The notes beneath the pieces are model-generated. The model did not search any database. It worked only from the letters and a program-made list of their open reading frames with translations, and was not told the origin of the DNA. 64,000 nucleotides of DNA from Eubacteriales bacterium (GTDB lineage Bacteria > Bacillota > Clostridia > Lachnospirales > Lachnospiraceae), in assembly GCA_030524745.1 (NCBI GenBank), contig JAUNGC010000019.1, positions 1 to 64,000 of the forward strand, written 5' to 3'. Positions 15,110 through 24,547 of this stretch are shown one piece after another; positions within the stretch are counted from its first letter, which is position 1, and each line of letters begins with the position of its first letter. The position numbers and the translations under genes were made by a program.

Positions 15110-16324
15110 ATGAAGAGCAAAACCGCAGATTATGATGCGCTGCAATCCGCCTATCTGCTGGAATATGACAGGCGGCGTATTTTAAATTGTGCCGACACCT
15201 TTGAAAATCTTGCGGCAGTATTTGCCGAGATGAACAGGGACGAGGATGGAAACGTCCGGGACAGAGAAGGCGAATGCGACCGGGAAGCGGCGTGGCGGAT
15301 GAAACGCGCGCAGGAAAACCGCAGGCATTATGCTTCTTATATGAAGCAATTGGCCGGACTGATGCAGGCGGTGGCAGGCACGTCGGTACAGATGATCCGG
15401 CTGGGCGGGCGGAAGGAAAAGCAGATTTTCAGAGCGCTTGACGGAGAGGGCATCATCGTGCAGGACATCTTTTTGCTGAGGGGGCAGAAGGATAAGCTGG
15501 AAATTTCCGTATCGCTCTGTACGAAAAAGGATACCAGCGTGACAATCGAGGAAATCGCGGGTTACTTATCCGTTTTAATGGACATCAGGCTGATGCCGGA
15601 AAAAAGAAATCCTTATTTTGTCGGGAAGGATATGGTGAATCTTTATTTTGAAGAGGAACCGGCGTATTGCTGCATGACGGCGGCGGCAACTGCGGTCAAG
15701 GAGAATGAAACGGTATCGGGAGACTGTTATTCTTTTTTTGAGGAAGACGACGCGGTTACGATGATTTTGTCCGACGGAGTCGGGTCCGGAGAAAGCGCGG
15801 CAAAGGATTCCAGCCGGATTGTGGATTTGACGGAGCAGATTCTGGATGCCGGGCTGGGAGAGAAAATGGCGGTGCAGATGTTAAACGGCATGGTAGGAAC
15901 GGAGGGGGACGAGACGCACATGGCGACGCTGGACGTATGCCGCGTAGACTTGATGACGGGGGAATGCGCGCTGATAAAGGCGGGCGCCGCCAGTACCTTT
16001 ATCAAAAGGGGAGACCAGGTGGAACGGGTCAGTTCCGATACTCTGCCGCTGGGAATGATGGCGGAAGAAGAGGAGAAGGAGATGCGGCGGCAGTTAAAAG
16101 ACGGAGATATGGTCATTCTGGTATCCGACGGCGTGACGCAGGACTGGCCATGCGGGGACGGCGATTTTTTCCTGGCGCAGCAGATTGGAAAGCTTTCCGT
16201 TTCTTCGCCCGTGGATATGGCGAATCATCTTCTTCGCTATGCGATCGGCCAATGTCAGGGAAAAATCCGGGACGATATGACGATACTGGTGACCGGAATC
16301 TGGGAAAATCGTGAGGATATGTAG
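15110..16324 (+). CDS. spoIIE: SpoIIE-type PP2C phosphatase, short soluble form
   Basis: 404 residues. The C-terminal 210 residues form a PP2C/SpoIIE phosphatase: VSGDCYSFFEEDDAVTMILSDGVGSGESAAKDS, HMATLDVCRVDLMTGECALIKAGAA, VILVSDGVTQ and DDMTILV carry the metal-binding Asp residues. Upstream is a regulatory region of about 190 residues. The ten-helix membrane domain of Bacillus SpoIIE (about 800 residues) is missing, and there is no hydrophobic stretch. SpoIIE dephosphorylates SpoIIAA to release sigma-F in the forespore. The location between divIC and tilS and the Spo0A-type promoter support the identity. GGGAG precedes ATG 15110. Confidence 0.85.
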   Translation: MKSKTADYDALQSAYLLEYDRRRILNCADTFENLAAVFAEMNRDEDGNVRDREGECDREAAWRMKRAQENRRHYASYMKQLAGLMQAVAGTSVQMIRLGGRKEKQIFRALDGEGIIVQDIFLLRGQKDKLEISVSLCTKKDTSVTIEEIAGYLSVLMDIRLMPEKRNPYFVGKDMVNLYFEEEPAYCCMTAAATAVKENETVSGDCYSFFEEDDAVTMILSDGVGSGESAAKDSSRIVDLTEQILDAGLGEKMAVQMLNGMVGTEGDETHMATLDVCRVDLMTGECALIKAGAASTFIKRGDQVERVSSDTLPLGMMAEEEEKEMRRQLKDGDMVILVSDGVTQDWPCGDGDFFLAQQIGKLSVSSPVDMANHLLRYAIGQCQGKIRDDMTILVTGIWENREDM

Positions 16325-16362
16325 GATACCGGATGACGGTTCGGCCATAGTCTCACAAAGCC

Positions 16363-16387
16363 AAAACCGCGCCCTGGGCGCGGCTTT
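16363..16387 (+). terminator. spoIIE terminator
   Basis: AAAA-CCGCGCC (16367-16373) pairs with GGCGCGG (16377-16383) followed by CTTT. It is a very GC-rich short stem that may act in both directions. Confidence 0.55.
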
Positions 16388-16429
16388 GCGAGGGGCGGAC
16401 CGGTTCGCCGGAAACGGCGCAAAAATAAA

Positions 16430-16458
16430 TTGAGGTCTTGTCCGAAATAGCGTATACT
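16430..16458 (+). promoter_or_regulatory. sigma-A promoter of tilS-hpt
   Basis: TTGAGG (16430-16435), a 17-bp spacer and TATACT (16453-16458). The predicted transcription start falls at or right next to ATG 16466, and no ribosome site is visible, so the tilS message may be leaderless. Confidence 0.6.
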
Positions 16459-16465
16459 GAACAGT

Positions 16466-18031
16466 ATGATGATGGACAAAATTTTGACTTATATGGATGA
16501 ATATCATATGTGGCCTGAGAACGGCAACGTGGTGGCGGGCGTATCGGGCGGGGCGGACTCCGTCTGCCTGCTGTCTTTGCTGGTGCGGCTGCGCAACAGC
16601 AGCGGGCAGATTTCATGCAGCGGACACGGCCGGGAACAGCGCCCCTTCTGCGGACTGAAGCTGACGGTGGTGCATGTCAATCATAAAATCCGGCGGGAAG
16701 CGGCGGAAGACGCTGCATATGTCCGCATGCTCTGCGAAGGGTGGCAGGTCCCGTTTATACTGGTAGAGGAAGACGTGGAAGCGCTTGCCCAAAAGGAGAA
16801 GATCTCCTGTGAAGAAGCCGGGCGGCAGGTGCGGTACCGGGCTTTTAGACAGGCGCTTTCCGAAATGGACGAAGGCAGCGGGACGAGGGGGTGTATTGCG
16901 GTCGCCCATAACAGAGACGACAGGGCGGAAACGCTGCTGTTTCATATGTTCCGGGGGAGCGGTCTGGAAGGCATGGGAAGCATCCGGCCGGTGCGGAAAA
17001 ATGAAGACGGCAGCAGGATCATCCGGCCGCTTTTGTCCTGCAGCAGAAAAGAAATTGAGGATTTCTTAAGAGCGGAAGGGCTGGAATGGAAAACCGACCG
17101 CACAAACGCAGAGGACCTTTATACGAGAAACCGGATACGCAATCGGGTGCTTCCCTATGTGGAAAAAGAGATCTGCCCGCAGGCGAAAGGGCATCTGGCC
17201 CGGGAAGCGGCGCTGCTTGCGGATACGGCGGACTTTGTGAGAAAGAAAACGCAGGAGGCTCTTGCGCGGTGCTCGAAAGACTTTTCAGAGAAAGGGGAGC
17301 GGCATTTTGAAGCCGCCGCCTTTTTGCGGGAAGACCCTTTTTTACAGGATCACATGCTGATGGATTCTGTAGAGAAGTTCGGACAAAAAAAGGATATGAC
17401 GACGGCGCACATCGAGCAGATTAAAAAGCTGTTTCTGCCGTCCTGTACCAGCGGCAGGCGGATTGCGCTGCCGATTTTGCAGCTTTGCGTATATCGGCAG
17501 TTTCATCAGGTTATCTTCAAAAAGGAGACGGAACCGGCGAAAACTGCAAAAAAGGACGCTGACCGGGAGAAAACGGAAATTTTGCTGACTGCCGGCAGTT
17601 TTTTCGTGCCGGGAATGGGAGAAGTCAGGGCTCGTTTTTTGCCGGGACCTGCCGCGGAGGGAAGAAAAGAGGGGGATAGGGCGGTCTTTTTGCAAAATAT
17701 CCCGGAAAAAAAGTATACGAAATGGTTTGATTATGATAAAATAATACAATCCGCCATGTTTCGGACGCGCAGGACGGGAGACTATCTGACGATTAACGAC
17801 GCGCTTGAAAAAAAAAGCCTGAAGCGTTACATGATTGAAGAAAAGATACCCGCAGAGCGAAGAAACGGGCTGATGCTGTTTGCGGACGGGGCGCATGTGA
17901 TCTGGGTGCCCGGACACAGAATCAGCGCAGTCTATAAGGTGAGTGCAAAAACCAAAACTGTGCTGGAAATCGTAATCTCACAGGAGACGGAAAAGGAAAT
18001 ATACGCAGAGGAGGAAAGCGAAGATGGCTGA
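16466..18031 (+). CDS. tilS: tRNA(Ile)-lysidine synthase
   Basis: 521 residues. The N-terminal PP-loop ATPase has VSGGADSVCLL, VVHVNHKIRREAAEDA, AHNRDDRAET and NRIRNRVLP. It converts C34 of the CAT-anticodon tRNA-Ile to lysidine, an essential step. The C-terminal TilS domain (RTRRTGDYLTIND...KSLKRYMIEEKIP) is present. A Lys/Glu-rich insertion near residues 350-390 varies between species. The protein starts MMMDK with three successive ATGs and no Shine-Dalgarno. It overlaps hpt by 8 bp. Confidence 0.94.
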   Translation: MMMDKILTYMDEYHMWPENGNVVAGVSGGADSVCLLSLLVRLRNSSGQISCSGHGREQRPFCGLKLTVVHVNHKIRREAAEDAAYVRMLCEGWQVPFILVEEDVEALAQKEKISCEEAGRQVRYRAFRQALSEMDEGSGTRGCIAVAHNRDDRAETLLFHMFRGSGLEGMGSIRPVRKNEDGSRIIRPLLSCSRKEIEDFLRAEGLEWKTDRTNAEDLYTRNRIRNRVLPYVEKEICPQAKGHLAREAALLADTADFVRKKTQEALARCSKDFSEKGERHFEAAAFLREDPFLQDHMLMDSVEKFGQKKDMTTAHIEQIKKLFLPSCTSGRRIALPILQLCVYRQFHQVIFKKETEPAKTAKKDADREKTEILLTAGSFFVPGMGEVRARFLPGPAAEGRKEGDRAVFLQNIPEKKYTKWFDYDKIIQSAMFRTRRTGDYLTINDALEKKSLKRYMIEEKIPAERRNGLMLFADGAHVIWVPGHRISAVYKVSAKTKTVLEIVISQETEKEIYAEEESEDG

Positions 18032-18551
18032 AAGAATCGAAGTCTTATTGACGGAGAAGGAAGTGGATGACAGAATCCAGGCGATTGGAGAACAGATCAG
18101 CAGGGATTATGCAGGAAGACAGGTGCATCTTGTCTGTGTGTTAAAGGGCGGCAGCTTCTTTATGTGCGAACTGGCAAAACGGATTACCGTTCCGGTTTCG
18201 CTGGATTTTATGTCCGTGTCCAGCTACGGAAGCGATACCAAGTCCAGCGGCGTGATTAAGATTGTGAAGGATTTGGATGAATCCTTAAAGGATAAGGACG
18301 TCATTGTGGTAGAGGATATTGTGGATTCCGGACGCACGCTGAGTTATCTTTTGAAGATGTTAAACGCAAGGGGACCTGAGAGCCTGGCGCTGTGCACGCT
18401 TCTGGACAAACCGGACAGGCGCGTTGTGGAAGTAAATGTGGATTATACGGGCTTTCAGATTCCGGATGAATTTGTGGTGGGTTACGGACTGGATTATGAC
18501 CAGAGGTACCGGAACCTGCCTTATATCGGCGTAGTGAAATTTGATGAATAA
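18024..18551 (+). CDS. hpt: hypoxanthine phosphoribosyltransferase
   Basis: 175 residues, full length. The PRPP-binding loop VIVVEDIVDSGRTLSYL, the LVCVLKGGSFF motif and the C-terminal DEFVVGYGLDYDQRYRNLPYIG are diagnostic. It salvages hypoxanthine and guanine to IMP and GMP. GAGGAAAG within the tilS 3' end serves as ribosome site and the start overlaps the tilS stop, so they are coupled. The tilS-hpt-ftsH order is as in Bacillus. Confidence 0.95.
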   Translation: MAERIEVLLTEKEVDDRIQAIGEQISRDYAGRQVHLVCVLKGGSFFMCELAKRITVPVSLDFMSVSSYGSDTKSSGVIKIVKDLDESLKDKDVIVVEDIVDSGRTLSYLLKMLNARGPESLALCTLLDKPDRRVVEVNVDYTGFQIPDEFVVGYGLDYDQRYRNLPYIGVVKFDE

Positions 18552-18612
18552 GTGATGGCCTTGCCTATGTATGGACGGAAGGTGAAGAAGGCTTTGGCCG
18601 AAGGAGGATGCA

Positions 18613-20427
18613 GTGAATAAAAACAGCAGAGGAATTAATCTGGTTATTTCCCTGTTGCTTATTGCCATGCTGTTTTTCTGGTTTTCCAGCACATTGCGGA
18701 GAATGGAGAACACATGCACGCAGGCAGAATTTGATCAGATGCTGGATTCCGGTGTGATTTCAGGCGTTTTGATTGAGCAGAACAGGGAGGTCCCGACAGG
18801 GTCCGCGCATATTAATCTGACAGACGGCGGCGAGAAGGTTTTGAATGTGACGGACGTCAACGTTCTGATTGCGCAATTAGAAGAGGCGGGCATCAGTCCG
18901 GTCATTGAAGATGTGCCCGGTGAGAATGTGTTTCTGACTTCCATTTTGCCGGCGCTTATCATGGTAGGCGGCATATTTTTGATACTCATGATGATGAACG
19001 CCCAGAACGCGCAGGTGAACGGCGGCGGGAAAATGATGAATTTCGGCAAAAGCCGCGCGCGCATGAGCGTTGCCGGGGATCATAAGATCACTTTAAAGGA
19101 TGTTGCCGGACTGAAAGAGGAGAAAGAAGATCTGCAGGAAATTGTGGATTTTTTACGGGACCCGGCTAAATTTACCAGGGTGGGCGCAAGAATCCCCAAA
19201 GGGGTTTTGCTGGAAGGCCCTCCCGGAACCGGCAAGACGCTGCTGGCAAAGGCCATAGCGGGAGAGGCCAACGTTCCGTTTTTCTCCATTTCGGGATCTG
19301 ATTTTGTGGAAATGTTTGTCGGCGTCGGCGCATCCCGTGTGAGGGATCTGTTTGAGGAAGCGAAGAAAAATGCGCCCTGTATCGTGTTTATTGATGAAAT
19401 CGATGCGGTGGCGCGCAGGAGAGGCACCGGTATGGGCGGCGGTCATGATGAACGCGAGCAGACGCTGAATCAGATGCTGGTGGAAATGGATGGGTTTGGC
19501 GTCAACGAGGGAATTATTGTCCTGGCGGCGACGAACCGTGTGGATATCCTGGACCCGGCCATTCTGCGTCCCGGACGTTTTGACCGCAAGATCAGCGTCG
19601 GCGCGCCGGATGTGGGCGGAAGAGAGGATATTCTGAAGGTTCATGCAAAGAATAAGCCGCTTTCCGACGATGTGGATTTAAAGCAGATTGCGCAGACGAC
19701 AGCCGGATTTACCGGCGCGGATCTTGAGAATCTTCTGAATGAGGCTGCCATTGTGGCGGCCAAGGCCGACAGGGCTTTTGTGAATCAGGAGGATATCAAA
19801 AAGGCGTTTATCAAGGTAGGAATCGGCGCGGAGAAGAAGAGCCGCATCATTTCGGATAAGGAAAAGAAGATTACGGCTTATCATGAGGCGGGGCATGCGA
19901 TTTTATTCCATGTGCTGCCGGATGTGGGGCCTGTCTATACCGTATCCATCATTCCCACGGGACAGGGCGCGGCCGGCTATACGATGCCGCTGCCGGAGCG
20001 GGACGATATGTTCATGACCAAAGGAAGAATGCTTCAGGAGATCATGGTTTCCTTAGGCGGCCGGATTGCGGAGGAGATCATCTTTGACGATATTACCACC
20101 GGGGCGTCCAGCGATATCAAAAAAGCGACCCAGATCGCCAAAAAGATGGTGACGCGTTTCGGAATGTCCGAGAATGTGGGTGTAATCTGCTATGACGACG
20201 ATGACGATGAAGTGTTTATCGGACGGGATCTGGCGCATGCGAAAGCGCACAGCGAACTGGTCAGCGGAGAGATCGACCGGGAAGTGAAGCGGATCATCGA
20301 CGAGTGCTATGTGAAAGCGAAAGAACTGATTCTTCAGCATGAAAAGGTGCTGCATAGCTGCGCGCAGATCCTTCTGGAAAAGGAAAAGATCAACCGTGCG
20401 GAGTTTGAAGCGCTGTTTGTATCATAA
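18613..20427 (+). CDS. ftsH: ATP-dependent zinc metalloprotease FtsH
   Basis: 604 residues. Two N-terminal membrane helices (about 8-26 and 112-130) flank a small outer domain. The AAA+ ATPase has Walker A GPPGTGKT, pore loop [14 protein letters not shown], Walker [10 protein letters not shown], and [23 protein letters not shown]. The M41 protease has HEAGH. It degrades membrane and short-lived cytosolic proteins and in Bacillus is needed for Spo0A activation. Start is GTG 18613 with AAGGAGG at 18601-18607. An acidic patch ([11 protein letters not shown]) near residue 535 is unusual but harmless. Confidence 0.96.
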   Translation: MNKNSRGINLVISLLLIAMLFFWFSSTLRRMENTCTQAEFDQMLDSGVISGVLIEQNREVPTGSAHINLTDGGEKVLNVTDVNVLIAQLEEAGISPVIEDVPGENVFLTSILPALIMVGGIFLILMMMNAQNAQVNGGGKMMNFGKSRARMSVAGDHKITLKDVAGLKEEKEDLQEIVDFLRDPAKFTRVGARIPKGVLLEGPPGTGKTLLAKAIAGEANVPFFSISGSDFVEMFVGVGASRVRDLFEEAKKNAPCIVFIDEIDAVARRRGTGMGGGHDEREQTLNQMLVEMDGFGVNEGIIVLAATNRVDILDPAILRPGRFDRKISVGAPDVGGREDILKVHAKNKPLSDDVDLKQIAQTTAGFTGADLENLLNEAAIVAAKADRAFVNQEDIKKAFIKVGIGAEKKSRIISDKEKKITAYHEAGHAILFHVLPDVGPVYTVSIIPTGQGAAGYTMPLPERDDMFMTKGRMLQEIMVSLGGRIAEEIIFDDITTGASSDIKKATQIAKKMVTRFGMSENVGVICYDDDDDEVFIGRDLAHAKAHSELVSGEIDREVKRIIDECYVKAKELILQHEKVLHSCAQILLEKEKINRAEFEALFVS

Positions 20428-20514
20428 CGATTGGTGAAAATAGACAAAAATAAAGGAATAAATTTGTGATATTTGTGAAAACGGGGTATGTACAAAAAAG
20501 ATTGGGTCTGCTAT

Positions 20515-20520
20515 TATAAT
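20515..20520 (+). promoter_or_regulatory. TATAAT -10 upstream of the GH13 gene
   Basis: A consensus -10 follows ftsH; no clear -35 is seen 16-18 bp upstream (TGTACA lies about 20 bp away). The terminator at 20587-20616 lies between it and the next gene, so it either drives a short RNA or an attenuated leader. Confidence 0.4.
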
Positions 20521-20586
20521 ACTCGTAACCCCCCCAATACATTATATAGTTTTTTGCTATACCCCATAAGAAGAAATACCTTCTCT

Positions 20587-20618
20587 AAAAAGGACAGCTT
20601 AACCGCTGTTCTTTTTAC
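20587..20618 (+). terminator. intrinsic terminator upstream of GH13 gene
   Basis: AAAAAGGACAGC (20587-20598) pairs with GCTGTTCTTTTT (20605-20616; one G-T pair) around TTAACC, ending in the T run. It probably ends the ftsH transcript or attenuates a transcript from 20527. Confidence 0.8.
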
Positions 20619-20704
20619 TTTGAAGAAATAAAACCATGTGGGGAAAGGCTTGCGAATCTCTCTGTTCTGGGATAAAATATTCATAATAAAGGGGAGTATG
20701 TGCG

Positions 20705-22840
20705 ATGAATCTGAAAGATCTCATTAAAGGCCAGCAGTATGTGAATGAGATGCGGCCTGTTTTCGCCAAGAGGGCGCTTTACAGCGATACGACGGAAAAT
20801 TATGTTACGCCTGCGGAGCCGGCGCCTTATACGAAAGTGAAGATCCGTTTCCGTTCCAAACGGAGTAATATCGACAGGGTATTTTTGATTTGTAAGGGAC
20901 AGCGCTATCTGATGTTTAAGGTGTTTTCCGACGCGCAGTTTGATTATTATGAAGTGAAACTGCAGCTTGATAACGAGAAGATTACCTATTATTTTGAAGT
21001 ACAGGCAGGAGCCATTATCTGCTATTACGATTACAGGGGCGTGGCAAAGCGGCCGGATGAGCATTACAATTTTGTGATTATTCCCGGATTTGAAACGCCG
21101 GACTGGGCCAAGGGCGCGGTCATGTATCAGATTTATGTGGACCGGTTCTGCAATGGAGATCCTTCCAATGATGTTATGACCGGTGAATATCAGTATATCG
21201 GGGAGAAGACCCATCGGGTGGAGGACTGGTATCAATATCCCGCGTCCATGGACGTCAGGAATTTTTACGGCGGCGACTTGCAGGGCGTTTTGGATAAGAT
21301 GGATTATCTGGAAGGGCTGGGCGTGGAGGTCCTTTACTTTAATCCGCTTTTCGTATCTCCCTCCAATCATAAATATGATATTCAGGATTATGACCACATC
21401 GATCCCCATTACGGAAAGATTGTAAACGATGGCGGCCGTCTGCTGGAACAGTGGGAGACCGACAATACCCATGCGGAGCGTTATATCAGGCGGGTGACGG
21501 ACTCTGAAAATCTGCAGGCCAGCGACGAGTTGTTTATTCAGGTGGTGCAGGAGGCGCACAAACGGGGCATGCGCGTCATATTAGACGGCGTTTTCAATCA
21601 CTGCGGTTCTTTTAACAAATGGCTGGACAGGGAACGCATTTACGAGAATGCCCCCGGCTATGAGAAGGGCGCTTATGTGTCCGGAGAAAGCCCGTATCAT
21701 GGTTATTTCAATTTCCGTGACCAGAACAGATTTCCGTATAATCCGACTTATGACGGCTGGTGGGGACATGATACGCTGCCCAAGCTGAATTATGAAGGTT
21801 CCCGGCAGTTGGAGGAATACATTTTATATATTGCAAGAAAATGGGTATCCCCGCCTTTTTGCGCGGACGGATGGCGGCTGGATGTGGCGGCTGACTTAGG
21901 GTATTCGCCGGAGTATAACCACCGGTTCTGGAGAAAGTTCAGAGACGCGGTCAAGGAGGCGAATCCGGAAGCGCTGATTCTGGCGGAGCATTACGGGGAT
22001 CCGTCGAGTTGGCTTCAGGGCGATCAGTGGGATACGATCATGAATTACGACGCCTTCATGGAGCCGGTCACGTGGTTTTTGACCGGCATGGAGAAGCACA
22101 GTGACGACCGCCGTTCTGATCTGATGGGAAATGCGGACAGCTTTGTGAATGCGATGAAATATCATGGCGCGGCAATGGCGATGCCGTCTCTGCTGACTTC
22201 CATGAACGAACTTTCCAATCATGATCATTCCCGTTTCCTGACAAGGACGAATTATAAGGTGGGCCGCACGAACAGCCTGGGATCTGAAGCGGCGAATCAG
22301 GACGTGAACAAGGCGGTGCTCCGGGAGGCCGTTGTCATGCAGATGACCTGGCCGGGAGCGCCCACGGTTTATTACGGAGATGAAGCGGGATTATGCGGTT
22401 TTACGGATCCGGATAACCGCAGAACGTATCCCTGGGGAAGGGAAGACCGTCAGCTTATCGATTTCCACAGGGCGGCGATCCGGATGCACCGGGATAACCC
22501 TGAATTGAAGAAGGGATCTTTGAAGTGGCTGCTGTCGGATTATAATTTTATCGCCTATGGCCGTTTCGATTTCAAACACCAGTCCGTCGTGTTGATTAAC
22601 AATAATGACCGCGAGGTCACAAAGGAAGTGTCGGTATGGGAACTGGGGATTCCGAAAGCGGCGTGGCTGAAGCGCCTGATATTTACGGATGAAAGAGGCT
22701 TTAATGTGGAGCCTGTCACATACAGGGTGGAAGCGGGAAAAATCAGCGTGACAATGCCCAAAACTTCCGCGATGGTTTTGCGGTATGTGAATGAGGAATT
22801 TTGTCTGGAACGCCAGAAAGTGCGCAAGAATTTCTGGTGA
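20705..22840 (+). CDS. GH13 alpha-glycosidase (neopullulanase/cyclomaltodextrinase-like)
   Basis: 711 residues, cytoplasmic (no signal peptide). The N-terminal CBM34-like beta domain (about 30-125) precedes the TIM barrel. Catalytic residues are visible: nucleophile D393 in DGWRLDVA, acid/base E428 in LILAEHYGDP and D507 in NELSNHDHSR. The GH13_20 segment MPKLNYEGS appears here as LPKLNYEGS. It would cleave alpha-1,4 bonds of maltodextrins or pullulan-derived oligosaccharides. GGGGAG lies upstream of ATG 20705. It appears monocistronic, and the sugar ABC ATPase at 46762 could supply the substrate. The exact specificity cannot be told by eye. Confidence 0.9.
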   Translation: MNLKDLIKGQQYVNEMRPVFAKRALYSDTTENYVTPAEPAPYTKVKIRFRSKRSNIDRVFLICKGQRYLMFKVFSDAQFDYYEVKLQLDNEKITYYFEVQAGAIICYYDYRGVAKRPDEHYNFVIIPGFETPDWAKGAVMYQIYVDRFCNGDPSNDVMTGEYQYIGEKTHRVEDWYQYPASMDVRNFYGGDLQGVLDKMDYLEGLGVEVLYFNPLFVSPSNHKYDIQDYDHIDPHYGKIVNDGGRLLEQWETDNTHAERYIRRVTDSENLQASDELFIQVVQEAHKRGMRVILDGVFNHCGSFNKWLDRERIYENAPGYEKGAYVSGESPYHGYFNFRDQNRFPYNPTYDGWWGHDTLPKLNYEGSRQLEEYILYIARKWVSPPFCADGWRLDVAADLGYSPEYNHRFWRKFRDAVKEANPEALILAEHYGDPSSWLQGDQWDTIMNYDAFMEPVTWFLTGMEKHSDDRRSDLMGNADSFVNAMKYHGAAMAMPSLLTSMNELSNHDHSRFLTRTNYKVGRTNSLGSEAANQDVNKAVLREAVVMQMTWPGAPTVYYGDEAGLCGFTDPDNRRTYPWGREDRQLIDFHRAAIRMHRDNPELKKGSLKWLLSDYNFIAYGRFDFKHQSVVLINNNDREVTKEVSVWELGIPKAAWLKRLIFTDERGFNVEPVTYRVEAGKISVTMPKTSAMVLRYVNEEFCLERQKVRKNFW

Positions 22841-22896
22841 CAGGATTTAACAGAAGGAGATACTCGGGCGGCTGTCAGAGAAGGCGGCTGTAGCAT

Positions 22897-22974
22897 AAAC
22901 GGGCCGGGAGGCACAGGGGATGCTGACTGTCAGAAAATGGCGTCTGATCCGGTGTTCCCGGCCCGGCGTTTTCG
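22897..22974 (+). terminator. large stem-loop after the GH13 gene
   Basis: GGGCCGGGA (22901-22909) pairs with TCCCGGCCC (22956-22964), flanked by AAAC and GTTTTC. The 46-nt loop contains further short inverted repeats. It is a probable terminator with an unusually large loop. Confidence 0.4.
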
Positions 22975-23110
22975 GTGGTCCGGCGCGGCAAAGCCATTAT
23001 CCCTGGCGCACCGGCAGTCCATGGAATATTTTTGGAAAAAAGAACCTACACTGAATATGTACATGATATGTAGTGAAAATGCGTGGAAAATCAGTGGAGG
23101 GATTTATGAC

Positions 23111-24457
23111 ATGATATCATTGTGGGCTGATAAGACAAAGCTTGAACAGTTTCCGGCGGCGGACAGGGACCTTCAGACGGATGTGCTCATCGTCGGCGGC
23201 GGGATAACCGGTATTTTATGCGCTCATTTTCTGCAGGAAGCGGGTGTGAATTATGTGCTCGCGGAGGCGGGACGGATCTGCATGGGCACGACGGGAAATA
23301 CGACGGCCAAGATTACGGCGCAGCACGGGCTGATTTATGAAAAGCTGGTTTCGGACTGGGGCGAAGAACTGGCGGGGATGTATCTGCGCGCAAATTGCGG
23401 GGCTGTTGAGGCATACCGGAATCTCTGCGCCGGAATTGATTGCGGATGGAGGGAGCAGGCTTCTTATGTGTATTCCAGAAATGCCCAGGGAAAGCTGGAG
23501 CGGGAAATCAGAGCGCTTGAAAAGCTGCATTTTGGCGCTCAGTTCGCCGACGCGCTGGGCCTGCCGTTTTCGGTAGTCGGCGCGGTGCGTTTTCAGGGAC
23601 AGGCCCAGTTTGATCCGCTCCGGTTTTTAAAAGCGGTCAGCAGGAAGCTGACAATCTATGAAAATACCAGAATCGTTTCCGTCAAAGGAAACGAAGCCGT
23701 AACCGCGCAGGGAAAGAAGATTGCGGCGGAGAAAATCATTTTTGCCACACATTTTCCGATTATCAATACGCATGGCTTTTACTTTATGAAAATGTACCAG
23801 CAGCGTTCTTATGTCATTGCGTTGGAAAACGCCCAGACGGTAAACGGCATGTTTATCGATGAAGCGCAGGGAGGCCTGTCGTTTCGGAATGCGGACGGTA
23901 TGCTCCTGTTGGGCGGGGGAGGCCACCGCACGGGAAAACAGGGCGGATGCTGGCAGGAACTCAGGGATTTTGCGGGAAAATATTATCCGAAAGCGCGGGA
24001 GCAATATCATTGGGCGGCTCAGGACTGCATGACGCTGGATGGAATTCCTTATATCGGCCGTTATGCAGGGAAAGGGCAGGAATGGTATGTCGCCACCGGG
24101 TTCAACAAATGGGGAATGACTTCGGCGATGGCGGCGGCACAGATTCTGAGAGATTATGTGCTGGAAAAAGAAAATCCATATGCGCCGGTATTTTCGCCTT
24201 CCCGGCGTATGCTGAAGCCGCAGCTTATGGCCAATATGATGGAGGCCGCGGCGGATCTGGCTGTTTTTTCCAAAAAGAGGTGTCCGCATATGGGCTGCGC
24301 GCTGAAATGGAACAGCGCCGAACATAGCTGGGACTGTCCCTGCCATGGCTCGCGTTTCACGCCGGACGGCGCGCTGCTGGATGAACCGGCGAATAAGGAT
24401 AGTATAGGAGAATGGACGCGGGAAGAAGAGTTTCCTATTTACAAAGAGGGTAAATGA
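23111..24457 (+). CDS. FAD-dependent oxidoreductase with C-terminal Rieske [2Fe-2S] domain
   Basis: 448 residues. The DAO-type FAD-binding motif DVLIVGGGITGILCAHFLQEAG begins near residue 23, and TTGNTTAKITAQHGL is shared with YoaJ/YhfW-like Rieske oxidoreductases. A DAO fold continues to about 370, then a Rieske domain with CPHMGCAL and CPCHGSRF (the C-x-H and C-x2-H ligands: CPHMGC and CPCHGS). It should carry out two-electron oxidation of an unknown amine or sugar-type substrate. ATG 23111 follows GGAGGG by about 10 bp; the longer frame to 22937 crosses the preceding stem-loop. An Rrf2 regulator follows 90 bp downstream. Confidence 0.85.
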   Translation: MISLWADKTKLEQFPAADRDLQTDVLIVGGGITGILCAHFLQEAGVNYVLAEAGRICMGTTGNTTAKITAQHGLIYEKLVSDWGEELAGMYLRANCGAVEAYRNLCAGIDCGWREQASYVYSRNAQGKLEREIRALEKLHFGAQFADALGLPFSVVGAVRFQGQAQFDPLRFLKAVSRKLTIYENTRIVSVKGNEAVTAQGKKIAAEKIIFATHFPIINTHGFYFMKMYQQRSYVIALENAQTVNGMFIDEAQGGLSFRNADGMLLLGGGGHRTGKQGGCWQELRDFAGKYYPKAREQYHWAAQDCMTLDGIPYIGRYAGKGQEWYVATGFNKWGMTSAMAAAQILRDYVLEKENPYAPVFSPSRRMLKPQLMANMMEAAADLAVFSKKRCPHMGCALKWNSAEHSWDCPCHGSRFTPDGALLDEPANKDSIGEWTREEEFPIYKEGK

Positions 24458-24547
24458 ATAGTATCATATACATGAGAAAAGATTGGAGCAATCCGGTGGA
24501 AGATACAGCGGCCGGTAACGGCGGTTAAGATTAGGGAGGGTACCAGG

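Noticed and set aside
20681-21559. A 292-codon open frame antisense to the GH13 gene
   Set aside because: Composition of a complement strand, no start signal and no recognisable domain.
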